Source of the DNA: Chitinophagaceae bacterium
GTDB lineage: Bacteria; Bacteroidota; Bacteroidia; Chitinophagales; Chitinophagaceae
NCBI GenBank assembly: GCA_016787125.1
Contig: JAEUVM010000501.1
Location: 1-36,012 of the forward strand
Length of the DNA stretch: 36,012 nt
Direction of reading: 5' to 3'
Under the pieces are notes generated by a model. It saw nothing but the letters and a program-made list of their open reading frames with translations, ran no database searches and was not told the origin of the DNA. Made by a program: the position numbers and the translations under genes. Below, piece by piece: positions 1-7,437 of this stretch (within the stretch, counting starts at the first letter, position 1; every line of letters begins with the position of its first letter).

Positions 1-119
1 CGCTCAGGATTGTTTTTCTTGTTTTTTACCGTGATATAACGGCTGGTGCCGGGCTGACCACTTGTCTTGTGCTCAGTGCATTCCAGGATTACTTGTACAC
101 GGTTGCCTTTCTTTGCCAT
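1..119 (-). CDS. rpmG: 50S ribosomal protein L33 (partial, C-terminus outside window)
   Basis: The reverse strand from the ATG at 119 reads [20 protein letters not shown] and continues with a [16 protein letters not shown] segment, which is the N-terminal two thirds of ribosomal protein L33. The reading frame is still open at base 1, so the gene is cut by the window edge. L33 is a small protein of the large ribosomal subunit near the E site. It lies just downstream of rpmB (L28) on the same strand, the usual Bacteroidota rpmB-rpmG pair. The two genes are separated by a 95-base A/T-rich gap holding a low-complexity inverted repeat. Identification rests on the start and the characteristic ECTEHK..G.PGTSRY pattern. 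Confidence 0.93.
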   Translation of the reverse strand, partial: MAKKGNRVQVILECTEHKTSGQPGTSRYITVKNKKNNPE

Positions 120-124
120 TTTAT

Positions 125-213
125 GAATTTGAAAATTTGAAAATATGGAAATGTGTAAATGAAGAAAAGCGGAGGGTTATTTCACATTCTCACACTTTCA
201 CATTTCCACATTA
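125..213. repeat. low-complexity inverted array between rpmB and rpmG
   Basis: The left arm is built of short units such as TTGAAAA and TGGAAATGTG. The right arm carries the reverse-complement style (TTCACATT, CACATTTCCACATT). The best exact inverted match is TGGAAATGTG with its complement, about 10 bp, and a G-rich spacer (about 162-180) separates the arms. The layout (degenerate unit array, spacer, inverted array) resembles the elements at 3076-3264 and 4754-4925, although the unit sequence differs. Function is unknown; a transcript hairpin is possible. Confidence 0.4.
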
Positions 214-214
214 A

Positions 215-451
215 TTATATTTTTTCTCCTCTTGCCCTCAGTTCTTTTACCACACTGTACAGTCCGTTCTTATTAATGGTACGGATAGCGGTGGAAGACA
301 GCTTCAGGGTGATCCATTTATCTTCTTCGGCCAGGTAAAACTTCTTTTTCTGCAGATTCGGCAGAAAACGGCGCTTGGTCTTGATATTGGAGTGAGAAAC
401 TTTATTTCCCCCTACCGGCGTTTTACCTGTTACCTGACATACTCTTGCCAT
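215..451 (-). CDS. rpmB: 50S ribosomal protein L28
   Basis: This 78-residue protein begins [20 protein letters not shown] and matches ribosomal protein L28 in length and sequence. It has the N-terminal CxxTGK..GN.VSHSN pattern, the TKRRFLPNL segment and a basic C-terminus. L28 is a structural protein of the 50S subunit. It is first in a minus-strand pair with rpmG. A TACCTTTG -7-like box on the minus strand (475-482) lies 24 bases upstream of the start and is a plausible promoter. No Shine-Dalgarno motif is evident, as is normal in Bacteroidota. Confidence 0.96.
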   Translation of the reverse strand: MARVCQVTGKTPVGGNKVSHSNIKTKRRFLPNLQKKKFYLAEEDKWITLKLSSTAIRTINKNGLYSVVKELRARGEKI

Positions 452-474
452 GATTGATACAAAATTTTGGACGG

Positions 475-482
475 CAAAGGTA
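475..482 (-). promoter_or_regulatory. candidate -7 box for rpmB-rpmG
   Basis: The minus strand reads TACCTTTG, an exact match to the Bacteroidota -7 consensus TAnnTTTG, ending 24 bases before the rpmB start. I found no TTG at the expected -33 distance, so this is supported by one box only. Confidence 0.35.
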
Positions 483-584
483 GGGGAAAGTCGCTGACTT
501 TTATCCCGCTCCGGAAGTTTTTTTTGCCCATGGGGTGGAAAAATACCCCGCCTCTTTCCGGCTGGCTTTCATCAGTTTAGCCAC

Positions 585-3011
585 TCAGTTGCCATTACCC
601 GCCCTTTCGGCTTCTTCGGTGGCGCCGCCTGCCGAGCGCCGGATGGCCTTCATCGCCTTGCCAAACCGCCAGGTAAAACTGATCCGGGCCACCCTGGAAT
701 CCCATTTTACCTCGAAGGGCTCATCAGAATTCTGGAAATTAGAATAACCCGAGTAATTCTGGGTGTATAAGATGTCACGGATATTAAATCGCACCGTTCC
801 CCTTCCCTTCATCACCTGTTTGGATACGCCAAATCCAAACTCGCCCTGCGGCGTCAGGCTCTCCTGGAGGTCGATCTGGCTGTTGGTCTGGTAATAGCCG
901 CTCAGTTCGGCCGCCCAGCCTTTCTTAAACTGAAACTGGTTATTCAGACTTACATTGAGCTGGCTCACTTCCGCCCGGATCGGCTTCCACACCACCCCTT
1001 CTATTATTTTATGGGTGAATACTGCCACACCCGTCAGCGACCACCATTTCGTCACCGGCCATTGCAGGGTAACCGTAGCGCCAAAGCTTTTGAAACTGCC
1101 CACATTGCCCCTTGTATAAAGAATAACGTTCTTGTTTACATTGCTGCTGTTAGAATCAATGATGAATATCTGCGAGAAATAATCTTTCAGGAAACTGTAA
1201 GAAATACCGGTGGAGAGCAACTGGCGGAAATTGTGCACCAACTCAAAATTCCAGGTGTACTGTGGCTGAATAAAGGGGTTGCCGCTCTCGAAAGTGTATT
1301 TATTGATCGTAATAATAAAAGGGTTCAGGTTTTGAAACTGCGGCCTGTCGATCCTTCGGCCAAAGCGAAAAGTAAAACTGTTGCTCGAATCTGCCTGGTA
1401 AGTAAGGAAAGCGGATGGAAAGAGGCTGCCATAATTTTTCCGGAAAGAAGAATCTTTCACCACGGTATTACCCAATTGATTGGCTTTATACGAAGTATTC
1501 TCGTAGCGCAGACCGGCCTGCCATTGCCATTTGGTATGGTCGCCGCTCAGACTGCTGTACACAGAATGGATCTTTTCATCGTACAGGAAGTGGTTACTGC
1601 GGCTGAGATCATCGAACCAGGCCGTTCCATCATTAAAAAAATACTCAGCCAGATTATCCGTATTGGTGCTGGCCGTTTTCAGACCTGCCTCCCACACATA
1701 CTTATTGAAGCGGCGGGTATAATCCATTTTGGCAGTGAAGATATCCAGCGTGGAAGGTATATTTCCCCGGGTAGCTTGTATGGTACTGCCAGGTGTGCTG
1801 AGTTGTGTTTCAAAAAACTGGTCGCCTTCAATATTGAAACGGATATAGTCCACATCAGCCGAAAGCTCACTCTTATCCGGAAAAGTATGTTTGCCATTCA
1901 CATTGAAGCCGGAGCGGCCGAAATTGATATTTCTGGTGCCCCAGGTATTGATGGTGGAATCAATAATATAGGCGGGCGACATCCAGTCGATCGTACTATA
2001 GCTTTTCGTGGCCCGGTCCGCATAGGAGCCGGTAAACACCAGCCCGAGTGTGGTGTTATTGCCGGCAAAGAAATCCAGTCCGGCCTTGATATTATGTGCT
2101 GCGATCTGTGTTTTGCTGAAATTGGGCTGTCGCAACAGCAGCGAATCATTTCCGTTCAGGTCAAAATATTTGCGCAGCGTGTACATGTCCATCATTTCCC
2201 GGCCCAACCTGTTGCCGTAGTTGACAAAAACATTCACCTTACCATTACGGTAGTTCAGGTTCAGACTATTGTTTGATTTAAAATAAAAACCCTGTCCCAG
2301 TCCTATACTGACCGAGCCGTTGAAACCTTTTTGTTTCAATTTTTTCGTTTTGATATTGATGATACCGGCATTACCGGCGGCATCATACCGGGCACCGGGA
2401 TTATCTATCAATTCTATCACATCCACCAGCGAGGCACTGATACCGGTGAGGTAGGCCTGCAATTCGGCGCCATTCAACTGCGTTTGCTTCCCGTCAATCA
2501 TTACCATCACCTGTGGCTTGCCCTTCATACTGATGGTGCCATCCCGGCCCACGGTAACGCCAGGCGATTTTTCCAGCACATCCATGATGGAGGCCCCAGC
2601 ATTGGTGATACCGGCTTCCACATTCACCACCGTTTTGTCGGGTGCAAATTGTATAAACGGTTTCTTTGAGGTAACAGTTACATTGCCCAGCACGGAAGAA
2701 GCTTGTGGCAGGATCACAGTCCGTTCCCCGTTTTGCTGCGCCTGATTTATTTGGGTAAATACTGACTGGTAACCGGTATGGCTCACCTGCAAGAGGTAAT
2801 CCTTAGCAGATGCTGTGGTAAATTCAGCAATGCCGTCCTTATCAGATACCTGTACTTTGATGAGGGTGGAATCCGTACCCATCAATTGCAGTGAAGCACC
2901 AGGCAGGGGCTGACGGGCTTCAGAAATAACCGTGATCCGGATCGTTTTAGCCTGGGCAAACAATCCGGTTGTTATGAATAGGGTAAATATAAAAACGAGT
3001 GCCTGTTTCAT
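585..3011 (-). CDS. TonB-receptor-like outer membrane beta-barrel protein (OMP_b-brl_3 type)
   Basis: This 808-residue protein starts with a signal peptide (residues 1-20, ending LFAQ). A carboxypeptidase-regulatory-like beta-sandwich follows (about 22-105, with LPGASLQLMGTDS and the DKDGIAEF turn). Next is a plug-like domain (about 110-225, with SIMDVLEKSPGV, VMVMIDGK and the GARYDAAGNAGIINIKTK motif), then a long beta-barrel with many alternating aromatic strands. The last part (FTWRFGK then a basic, Glu-rich tail) is typical of Bacteroidota OMP_b-brl_3 proteins. Such proteins sit in the outer membrane and are presumed to act in TonB-linked uptake or surface assembly; no substrate can be read from the sequence. 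No SusD partner is adjacent. It is monocistronic in this window. Confidence 0.88.
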   Translation of the reverse strand: MKQALVFIFTLFITTGLFAQAKTIRITVISEARQPLPGASLQLMGTDSTLIKVQVSDKDGIAEFTTASAKDYLLQVSHTGYQSVFTQINQAQQNGERTVILPQASSVLGNVTVTSKKPFIQFAPDKTVVNVEAGITNAGASIMDVLEKSPGVTVGRDGTISMKGKPQVMVMIDGKQTQLNGAELQAYLTGISASLVDVIELIDNPGARYDAAGNAGIINIKTKKLKQKGFNGSVSIGLGQGFYFKSNNSLNLNYRNGKVNVFVNYGNRLGREMMDMYTLRKYFDLNGNDSLLLRQPNFSKTQIAAHNIKAGLDFFAGNNTTLGLVFTGSYADRATKSYSTIDWMSPAYIIDSTINTWGTRNINFGRSGFNVNGKHTFPDKSELSADVDYIRFNIEGDQFFETQLSTPGSTIQATRGNIPSTLDIFTAKMDYTRRFNKYVWEAGLKTASTNTDNLAEYFFNDGTAWFDDLSRSNHFLYDEKIHSVYSSLSGDHTKWQWQAGLRYENTSYKANQLGNTVVKDSSFRKNYGSLFPSAFLTYQADSSNSFTFRFGRRIDRPQFQNLNPFIITINKYTFESGNPFIQPQYTWNFELVHNFRQLLSTGISYSFLKDYFSQIFIIDSNSSNVNKNVILYTRGNVGSFKSFGATVTLQWPVTKWWSLTGVAVFTHKIIEGVVWKPIRAEVSQLNVSLNNQFQFKKGWAAELSGYYQTNSQIDLQESLTPQGEFGFGVSKQVMKGRGTVRFNIRDILYTQNYSGYSNFQNSDEPFEVKWDSRVARISFTWRFGKAMKAIRRSAGGATEEAERAGNGN

Positions 3012-3075
3012 GCCAAGGGCTAAAATAACTCAACCTGCTGAGCCGGGAATAAATATTACGCCAACGGGGAAAAAA

Positions 3076-3264
3076 GCTGACCGAGGAACGTTGACCGAGG
3101 ACAGTTGACCGATGACGGTTGACCGGCTGCCAATTTGGAGAATCCCTCTGCGCCTTTGCGCCGCTGCGAGAAAAAAATCACCGAAACGACGCAAAGCATT
3201 AAGGATTTTTGCATTGAGAGACGGTCAACTGTCAACCGTCATCGGTCAACTGTCCTCGGTCAAC
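3076..3264. repeat. composite inverted repeat with 14-bp tandem units
   Basis: Four tandem 14-base units related to GTTGACCGAKGACR run from 3076 to 3131. Bases 3090-3123 (34 nt) are repeated exactly as the reverse complement at 3231-3264. Inside the loop is a nested pair, CTTTGCG at 3154-3160 and CGCAAAG at 3190-3196, set in the repetitive-looking stretch CTCTGCGCCTTTGCGCCGCT. No open reading frame of quality covers it. The element lies between the divergent barrel gene and lpdA, ending 18 bases before the lpdA -33 box. It resembles an interspersed non-coding repeat rather than a terminator. Confidence 0.8.
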
Positions 3265-3281
3265 CTCCCCCACTCCCCATT

Positions 3282-3312
3282 TTGCCCGATTGCCGCTTTT
3301 CAAATAACTTCG
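3282..3312 (+). promoter_or_regulatory. candidate promoter of lpdA
   Basis: TTG at 3282-3284 is followed after 20 bases by TAACTTCG at 3305-3312, close to the Bacteroidota consensus (TTG, about 19 bases, TAnnTTTG or TTCG). It would start transcription near 3318, giving a leader of about 30 bases before the lpdA ATG at 3349. Confidence 0.42.
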
Positions 3313-3348
3313 CCCATCCAATCTAAACTCAAAACATAAAACAATATC

Positions 3349-4752
3349 ATGGCATACGATGTAGTGGTTCTCGGAAGCGGTCCCGGTGGTTATGTGGCAG
3401 CTATCCGTGCAGCCCAGTTAGGCTTTAAGACAGCAGTGGTGGAAAAAGAAAGTCTCGGCGGTATCTGCCTTAACTGGGGTTGTATCCCCACCAAGGCCCT
3501 GCTGAAAAGCGCCCAGGTAAATGAATATATCAAACATGCAAAAGATTTCGGTATTGAAGCCACCGGCACTCCCCAGTTTGATGCCGTTATCAAAAGAAGC
3601 CGCGGTGTGGCCGACAAGATGAGTAAAGGTGTGCAGTTCCTGATGAAGAAAAATAAGATTGACGTCATCATGGGATTTGGCAAACTGGCCGGTAAAGGCA
3701 AACTGGAAGTAACTGATAAAGATGGTAAAAAGCAGGTGGTGGAAACCCGCCATATTATCATCGCCACCGGCGGAAGAAGCCGCCAGTTGCCATCCATGCC
3801 GATTGACGGTACAAAGATCATCGGCTACCGCGAAGCCATGGTGCTGCCGCAAATGCCCAAATCAATGATCGTGGTGGGAAGTGGCGCCATCGGTGTTGAG
3901 TTTGCCTATTTCTACAACAGCATGGGCACCAAGGTGACCATTGTTGAATTTATGCCCCGCATAGTACCAGTGGAAGATGAAGAAATTTCAAAAGAACTGG
4001 AAAAGCAGTATAAGAAAAGCGGTATTACCATCATGACCAATGCCGAAGTAACATCCGTAGATACTTCCGGCAGTGGTGTAAAAGCTAAAGTGAAAACAGC
4101 AGATGGTGAAACGGTGCTGGAAGCCGACGTGCTGCTGAGCGCCGTGGGTGTGGCCGCCAATATTGAAGGTATTGGTTTGGAAGAAACAGGTGTGAAGACT
4201 GACAAAGGACGGATCACTGTAGATAAATACGGACAAACCAGCATACCGGGCATTTATGCTATCGGCGACTGCTCACCCGGACAGGCATTGGCCCACGTAG
4301 CCAGCAAAGAAGGCATTGTATGTGTGGAGGCCATTGCTTATGCTGAAAATAAATATCATCACCAACCGGAGGCCATTGATTATAATAACATTCCCGGTTG
4401 TACATACTGCGTACCGGAGATCGCCTCGGTGGGCTATACAGAAAAGGCCGCCAAAGATGCCGGCTATGAAGTGAAAGTGGGCAAATTCCCGCTCAGCGCC
4501 AGCGGCAAGGCATCAGCAGCCGGCCACCCGGAAGGATTTATTAAAGTGATCTTCGATGCCAAATACGGCGAATGGCTCGGCACCCACATGATCGGGTATA
4601 ACGTAACGGAAATGATCTCCGAAACAGTAACCGCCCGCAAGCTCGAAACCACTTACCACGAAGTACTTAATGCCATTCACCCGCACCCCACTATCAGCGA
4701 AAGCATCAAAGATGCGATTGAAGTGGCCTACGGAGAGGCAATACATATTTAG
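3349..4752 (+). CDS. lpdA: dihydrolipoyl dehydrogenase (E3)
   Basis: This 467-residue flavoprotein is a clear dihydrolipoamide dehydrogenase. It has the FAD-binding GSGPGG at residues 9-14 and the redox disulfide C40-LNWG-C45 in GGICLNWGCIPTK. An NAD-binding GSGAIGVEF fold follows in the middle, then the second FAD site IYAIGDC, and at the C-terminus the catalytic HPTISE (H446, E451). It reoxidises lipoyl groups of 2-oxoacid dehydrogenase complexes and of the glycine cleavage system, passing electrons to NAD+. No E1 gene is nearby. An E2 gene lies 15 kb downstream at 19441. A promoter-like pair lies at 3282-3312 and two hairpins follow the stop codon. Confidence 0.97.
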   Translation: MAYDVVVLGSGPGGYVAAIRAAQLGFKTAVVEKESLGGICLNWGCIPTKALLKSAQVNEYIKHAKDFGIEATGTPQFDAVIKRSRGVADKMSKGVQFLMKKNKIDVIMGFGKLAGKGKLEVTDKDGKKQVVETRHIIIATGGRSRQLPSMPIDGTKIIGYREAMVLPQMPKSMIVVGSGAIGVEFAYFYNSMGTKVTIVEFMPRIVPVEDEEISKELEKQYKKSGITIMTNAEVTSVDTSGSGVKAKVKTADGETVLEADVLLSAVGVAANIEGIGLEETGVKTDKGRITVDKYGQTSIPGIYAIGDCSPGQALAHVASKEGIVCVEAIAYAENKYHHQPEAIDYNNIPGCTYCVPEIASVGYTEKAAKDAGYEVKVGKFPLSASGKASAAGHPEGFIKVIFDAKYGEWLGTHMIGYNVTEMISETVTARKLETTYHEVLNAIHPHPTISESIKDAIEVAYGEAIHI

Positions 4753-4753
4753 A

Positions 4754-4925
4754 GAATGGATAAGAGATAAAAGATAATAGTCCTGGCATACGTCGGGACT
4801 ATTTTTGGGGGGTAAATAATACAAACCCGGCCTCAACACAAGACTGTGCAACCCCCACTGCTTCCAACCAAAAGGAAAACTTGATCTCTGAAGAATTATT
4901 ATCCATTCACCATTATCTATTCACC
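4754..4925. repeat. low-complexity inverted array downstream of lpdA
   Basis: GAATGGATAA at 4754-4763 is repeated inverted as TTATCCATTC at 4899-4908. Each copy is embedded in degenerate units (GATAAGAGATAAAAGATAAT on the left; ATTCACCATTATCTATTCACC on the right). The arms frame the lpdA terminator hairpin and a spacer of about 110 bases with no gene. The arrangement parallels the elements at 125-213 and 3076-3264. Confidence 0.4.
4776..4806 (+). terminator. candidate rho-independent terminator of lpdA
   Basis: AATAGTCC at 4776-4783 pairs perfectly with GGACTATT at 4796-4803 (8 bp, 12-base loop). The stem runs straight into a short T run, TTTTT at 4802-4806. It lies 24 bases after the lpdA stop codon. 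Confidence 0.45.
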
Positions 4926-4935
4926 GAATAAAAGA

Positions 4936-4956
4936 GGCCCCGCATAATGCGGGGCC
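4936..4956. terminator. strong GC hairpin between convergent genes
   Basis: GGCCCCGCA (4936-4944) and TGCGGGGCC (4948-4956) form a perfect 9-bp stem with the 3-base loop TAA. On the minus strand the stem is followed by TCTTTTATTC, so it should end the M43 protease transcript (stop codon at 5022). On the plus strand it is followed by GTTTGCTT and could back up the lpdA terminator. Confidence 0.7.
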
Positions 4957-5021
4957 GTTTGCTTGCAATGCAGCCAATAAATTCAACAGGCTGGCGGTTA
5001 GTTATTAAGTTGGTTGCGACA

Positions 5022-6260
5022 CTATAATTTCAAGAATTTCAGTTTCATAGACTCCCCATCGTCCTTTTTCGCTGCAATAAAATATGTGCCTGCAGCAAGG
5101 CGGCTGACATCAATACGCATAATTTTCGACGTAATTGTCACATTTACAACATTTTGCCCCTGCAAATTTGTTATAAAAATATTTTTCCCGATCCACCGCT
5201 GATCATACGACAGGTCCAGCGTCAGCTCACCCGAAGCCGGGTTCGGATACAGGTTGGGGCGCAGCCATTTCGGATCAGCCTCTTCCGGCAAGGGTATTTC
5301 TGAAAACAGCGGCATATCCAGTCCCTTGGAACTGAGCAGTAACTGCCGCGGACCGCCTGCTTCAAACAGAGAACGCATCCGGGCCTTTTGTCCCTGGGTA
5401 AACATTTTCAGACACTCATCACCCGTAAAGTCCATGAAATTCATAAACATATCTCCATGTGGCGCATTTCCGCAAGTTACTCTTACCGTATTCGGGCACC
5501 CAATGGTATAACTGGCCTGCTTGGGAGTATCATCCACCCCATCGTCACCGCAATAGGCATCACCCCAAAGATGCTTAAGGTTTAGCCAGTGGCCCACTTC
5601 ATGTACAGCGGTTTTACCCTGTCCATAGCCGGAACCGGTAATACCAAAAGCCGCAAAGCTGATCACCAGCCCGTCCTTCGATATATCCGTACCGGGAAGG
5701 GTGGCATAACCGGCAAACTTGTCGAGGTTACATACCCAGATATTCAGGTAGCTCCTGGTATCCCAGGCATCGGCACCCATTTCGGCGGCAAATTTCATTT
5801 TATCGTCTGCCGTCCATTTGGTAACGGGTGTGTATTTGCGGGTAATACCATTGGTGGAGCGGCGGCGGGGATCAGATATTGCAAGTTGAAATTCTATTTC
5901 GCAATCAGCAGCCAATGAGCGGAAGTAAGCGGGTATGGAAGCGGTATCTGCATTTCTTTTTCTGAAGTATTTATTCAATGCATCGATCTGTGATTGTACC
6001 ACCGCATCACTGATCTTTTGCTCAGGTGTATGGTACAGGATATGCACAACGACGGGTATTTTGATCACCATACCGTCAATGCGGCCGGTGGTCCTTGCTG
6101 TTTTTTGTTGTTGCACAAAATCCTCCACGCCTTTCAGCCTGCTGGCGAGCGCCGGGTCTTTCTGCAATTCAGTCTGCTGGTAAGTGTATGTATGGCAACG
6201 CTCCTGTGCCACGAGGCTGCATGCGATGCATAAAGCAAGAAATAGTAATCCGCCCTTCAT
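5022..6260 (-). CDS. secreted M43 (pappalysin-like) zinc metalloprotease with T9SS sorting domain
   Basis: This 412-residue protein has a signal peptide (1-18, ending LVAQ), a short N-terminal region and a metalloprotease domain. The extended zinc motif HEVGHWLNLKH gives H220, E221, H224 and H230. It is followed by the Cys-rich segment GDAYCGDDGVDDTP and a Met-turn in FMNFMDFTGDECL, all as in peptidase family M43. The last 75 residues (LYPNPASGELTLDL to AAGTYFIAAKKDDGESMKLKFLKL) form a type A C-terminal sorting domain. The protein is therefore predicted to cross the outer membrane by the type IX system and be released or attached at the surface. A perfect promoter match at 6429-6458 implies a leader of about 160 bases. 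Confidence 0.93.
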   Translation of the reverse strand: MKGGLLFLALCIACSLVAQERCHTYTYQQTELQKDPALASRLKGVEDFVQQQKTARTTGRIDGMVIKIPVVVHILYHTPEQKISDAVVQSQIDALNKYFRKRNADTASIPAYFRSLAADCEIEFQLAISDPRRRSTNGITRKYTPVTKWTADDKMKFAAEMGADAWDTRSYLNIWVCNLDKFAGYATLPGTDISKDGLVISFAAFGITGSGYGQGKTAVHEVGHWLNLKHLWGDAYCGDDGVDDTPKQASYTIGCPNTVRVTCGNAPHGDMFMNFMDFTGDECLKMFTQGQKARMRSLFEAGGPRQLLLSSKGLDMPLFSEIPLPEEADPKWLRPNLYPNPASGELTLDLSYDQRWIGKNIFITNLQGQNVVNVTITSKIMRIDVSRLAAGTYFIAAKKDDGESMKLKFLKL

Positions 6261-6428
6261 TGTTTTCAGATAGTGCTAGGTTAAAAAAGGCATGACACAT
6301 CAATGCTGCCATGAGCTCATCAATAGAAATTGGAAATACGTAAATAAGGATAGTTGGGAAATTGAGGGCGTCTCAGCGGATATGATTTCGAAAGGGTGGA
6401 ATTAACCGGATCAAGGTGGATCGTGTTC

Positions 6429-6458
6429 CAAATATAATTCAAATAACGAATTGTGCAA
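6429..6458 (-). promoter_or_regulatory. promoter match upstream of the M43 protease gene
   Basis: On the minus strand TTG (6456-6458) is followed after exactly 19 bases by TATATTTG (6429-6436), a full match to the Bacteroidota consensus. Transcription would begin near 6423 and run about 163 bases before the protease start at 6260. Confidence 0.48.
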
Positions 6459-6591
6459 GAACTTTTTGTATCGTATTTTTCCGATACCGTCAGCCTGTTA
6501 TGGCATCCATTAAAAGGCCAGGATGCTTTCTTACCGGTTACTGATTCTGTACATTCACAAGTGAATAACAGGATGGCATTGATGAGGAGGC

Positions 6592-6599
6592 TATTTTTG
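6592..6599 (+). promoter_or_regulatory. candidate -7 box for the glutamine cyclotransferase gene
   Basis: TATTTTTG matches TAnnTTTG and ends 19 bases before the ATG at 6619. No correctly spaced TTG was found upstream, so support is partial. Confidence 0.27.
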
Positions 6600-6618
6600 T
6601 GGCATTCAAAACTGTACA

Positions 6619-7431
6619 ATGAAAAAACAACTCCCGCTGATCGCAGTTTCCGTTTTATGTATCGGTCTTGCTATGATAGCATGCAAAAACGGTGATAAAC
6701 CAGGTGGAGACGATCCCGTACCCGATCCGAACGCCCCCAAAAGCATGAGCTATTCAATCGTAGCCGCCTACCCCCATGATACATCCTCCTACACACAAGG
6801 CCTTCAGATATATAAAGGTGAACTGTACGAAGGCACCGGGCTGAATAATAAATCACGGCTAATGAAGGTGGACCTGAAAACAGGCAAAGCGTTGAAAAGT
6901 ATCAGCCTCGACTCCGTTTATTTTGGCGAAGGCATCACCATACTGAATGATACTCTCTACCAGCTTACCTGGCAAAACAAAGTGGTGTTTGTATATACAC
7001 TGAAAGACTTTAAGAAAATAAAACAATTCCCGCTCGCTACCGAAGGCTGGGGCCTTACTAACGACGGCAAAAACCTGATCGTAAGTGATGGCAGCAGCAA
7101 CCTGTATTATTATGAACCCTCTTCCTTCAAATTACTGAAAACACAGGCCATTATGGAGGGTAAAGATCCTGCCTTCAACCTCAACGAACTGGAATACATC
7201 AACGGTTTTGTATACGCAAACCAATATACTTATCCATACATCTTCAAAATCGATCCCAACAGCGGTATGGTGGTGGCAAAAGCAGACCTGACACAGGTCT
7301 GGAACCGGGTAAAGAATATTGACCCGCATGCTGAAGTACCCAATGGCATCGCTTATGACCCGGATACAAAGAAGGCGTACATCACCGGCAAATTGTGGCC
7401 CGAATTGTATGAAGTGCAGTTCAGCGAATAA
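6619..7431 (+). CDS. glutaminyl-peptide cyclotransferase family lipoprotein
   Basis: This 270-residue protein has an N-terminal signal with a lipobox-like end (AMIAC, Cys22) followed by a Gly/Asp/Pro-rich linker. It is thus likely an exported lipoprotein. The rest carries the successive signatures of the plant/bacterial glutamine cyclotransferase beta-propeller family: SYTQGL, LYEGTGL, FGEGIT, QLTW, EGWGLT, VSDGSSNL, LNELEYI, PNGIAYD and ITGKLWPELYEV. Family members convert N-terminal glutamine to pyroglutamate, protecting exported peptides or proteins from aminopeptidases. In this phylum many secreted proteins start with Gln after signal cleavage. It ends 6 bases before the stop of the convergent methyltransferase gene. 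Confidence 0.93.
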   Translation: MKKQLPLIAVSVLCIGLAMIACKNGDKPGGDDPVPDPNAPKSMSYSIVAAYPHDTSSYTQGLQIYKGELYEGTGLNNKSRLMKVDLKTGKALKSISLDSVYFGEGITILNDTLYQLTWQNKVVFVYTLKDFKKIKQFPLATEGWGLTNDGKNLIVSDGSSNLYYYEPSSFKLLKTQAIMEGKDPAFNLNELEYINGFVYANQYTYPYIFKIDPNSGMVVAKADLTQVWNRVKNIDPHAEVPNGIAYDPDTKKAYITGKLWPELYEVQFSE

Positions 7432-7437
7432 GCCTGC

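Larger units (their letters stand above)
6261..6618. other. 358-base divergent intergenic region
   Basis: This region separates the M43 protease (minus) from the glutamine cyclotransferase gene (plus). It holds a minus-strand promoter match (6429-6458), a plus-strand -7-like box (6592-6599) and a small hairpin (GTATCG at 6468-6473 with CGATAC at 6482-6487, 8-base loop). Open frames across it show no recognisable protein features. I see no RNA gene. Confidence 0.6.

Noticed and set aside
1011-2276. 421-codon open frame on the plus strand opposite the outer-membrane barrel gene
   Set aside because: It lies wholly antisense to a convincing protein and has no signal, domain or membrane pattern; long antisense frames are common opposite genes of this composition.
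3076-3264. Possible CRISPR array (tandem units of 14 bases)
   Set aside because: Units are directly abutting without spacers and are repeated inverted, which is not CRISPR layout; no cas genes are present.
6468-6487. Small hairpin GTATCG/CGATAC in the divergent gap
   Set aside because: The stem is only 6 bp with an 8-base loop and no T run, so neither a terminator nor an operator can be supported.
6320-6695. Open frames of 99 and 80 codons in the divergent gap before the glutamine cyclotransferase gene
   Set aside because: Neither shows protein-like composition, and the plus-strand one runs into the real gene out of frame.
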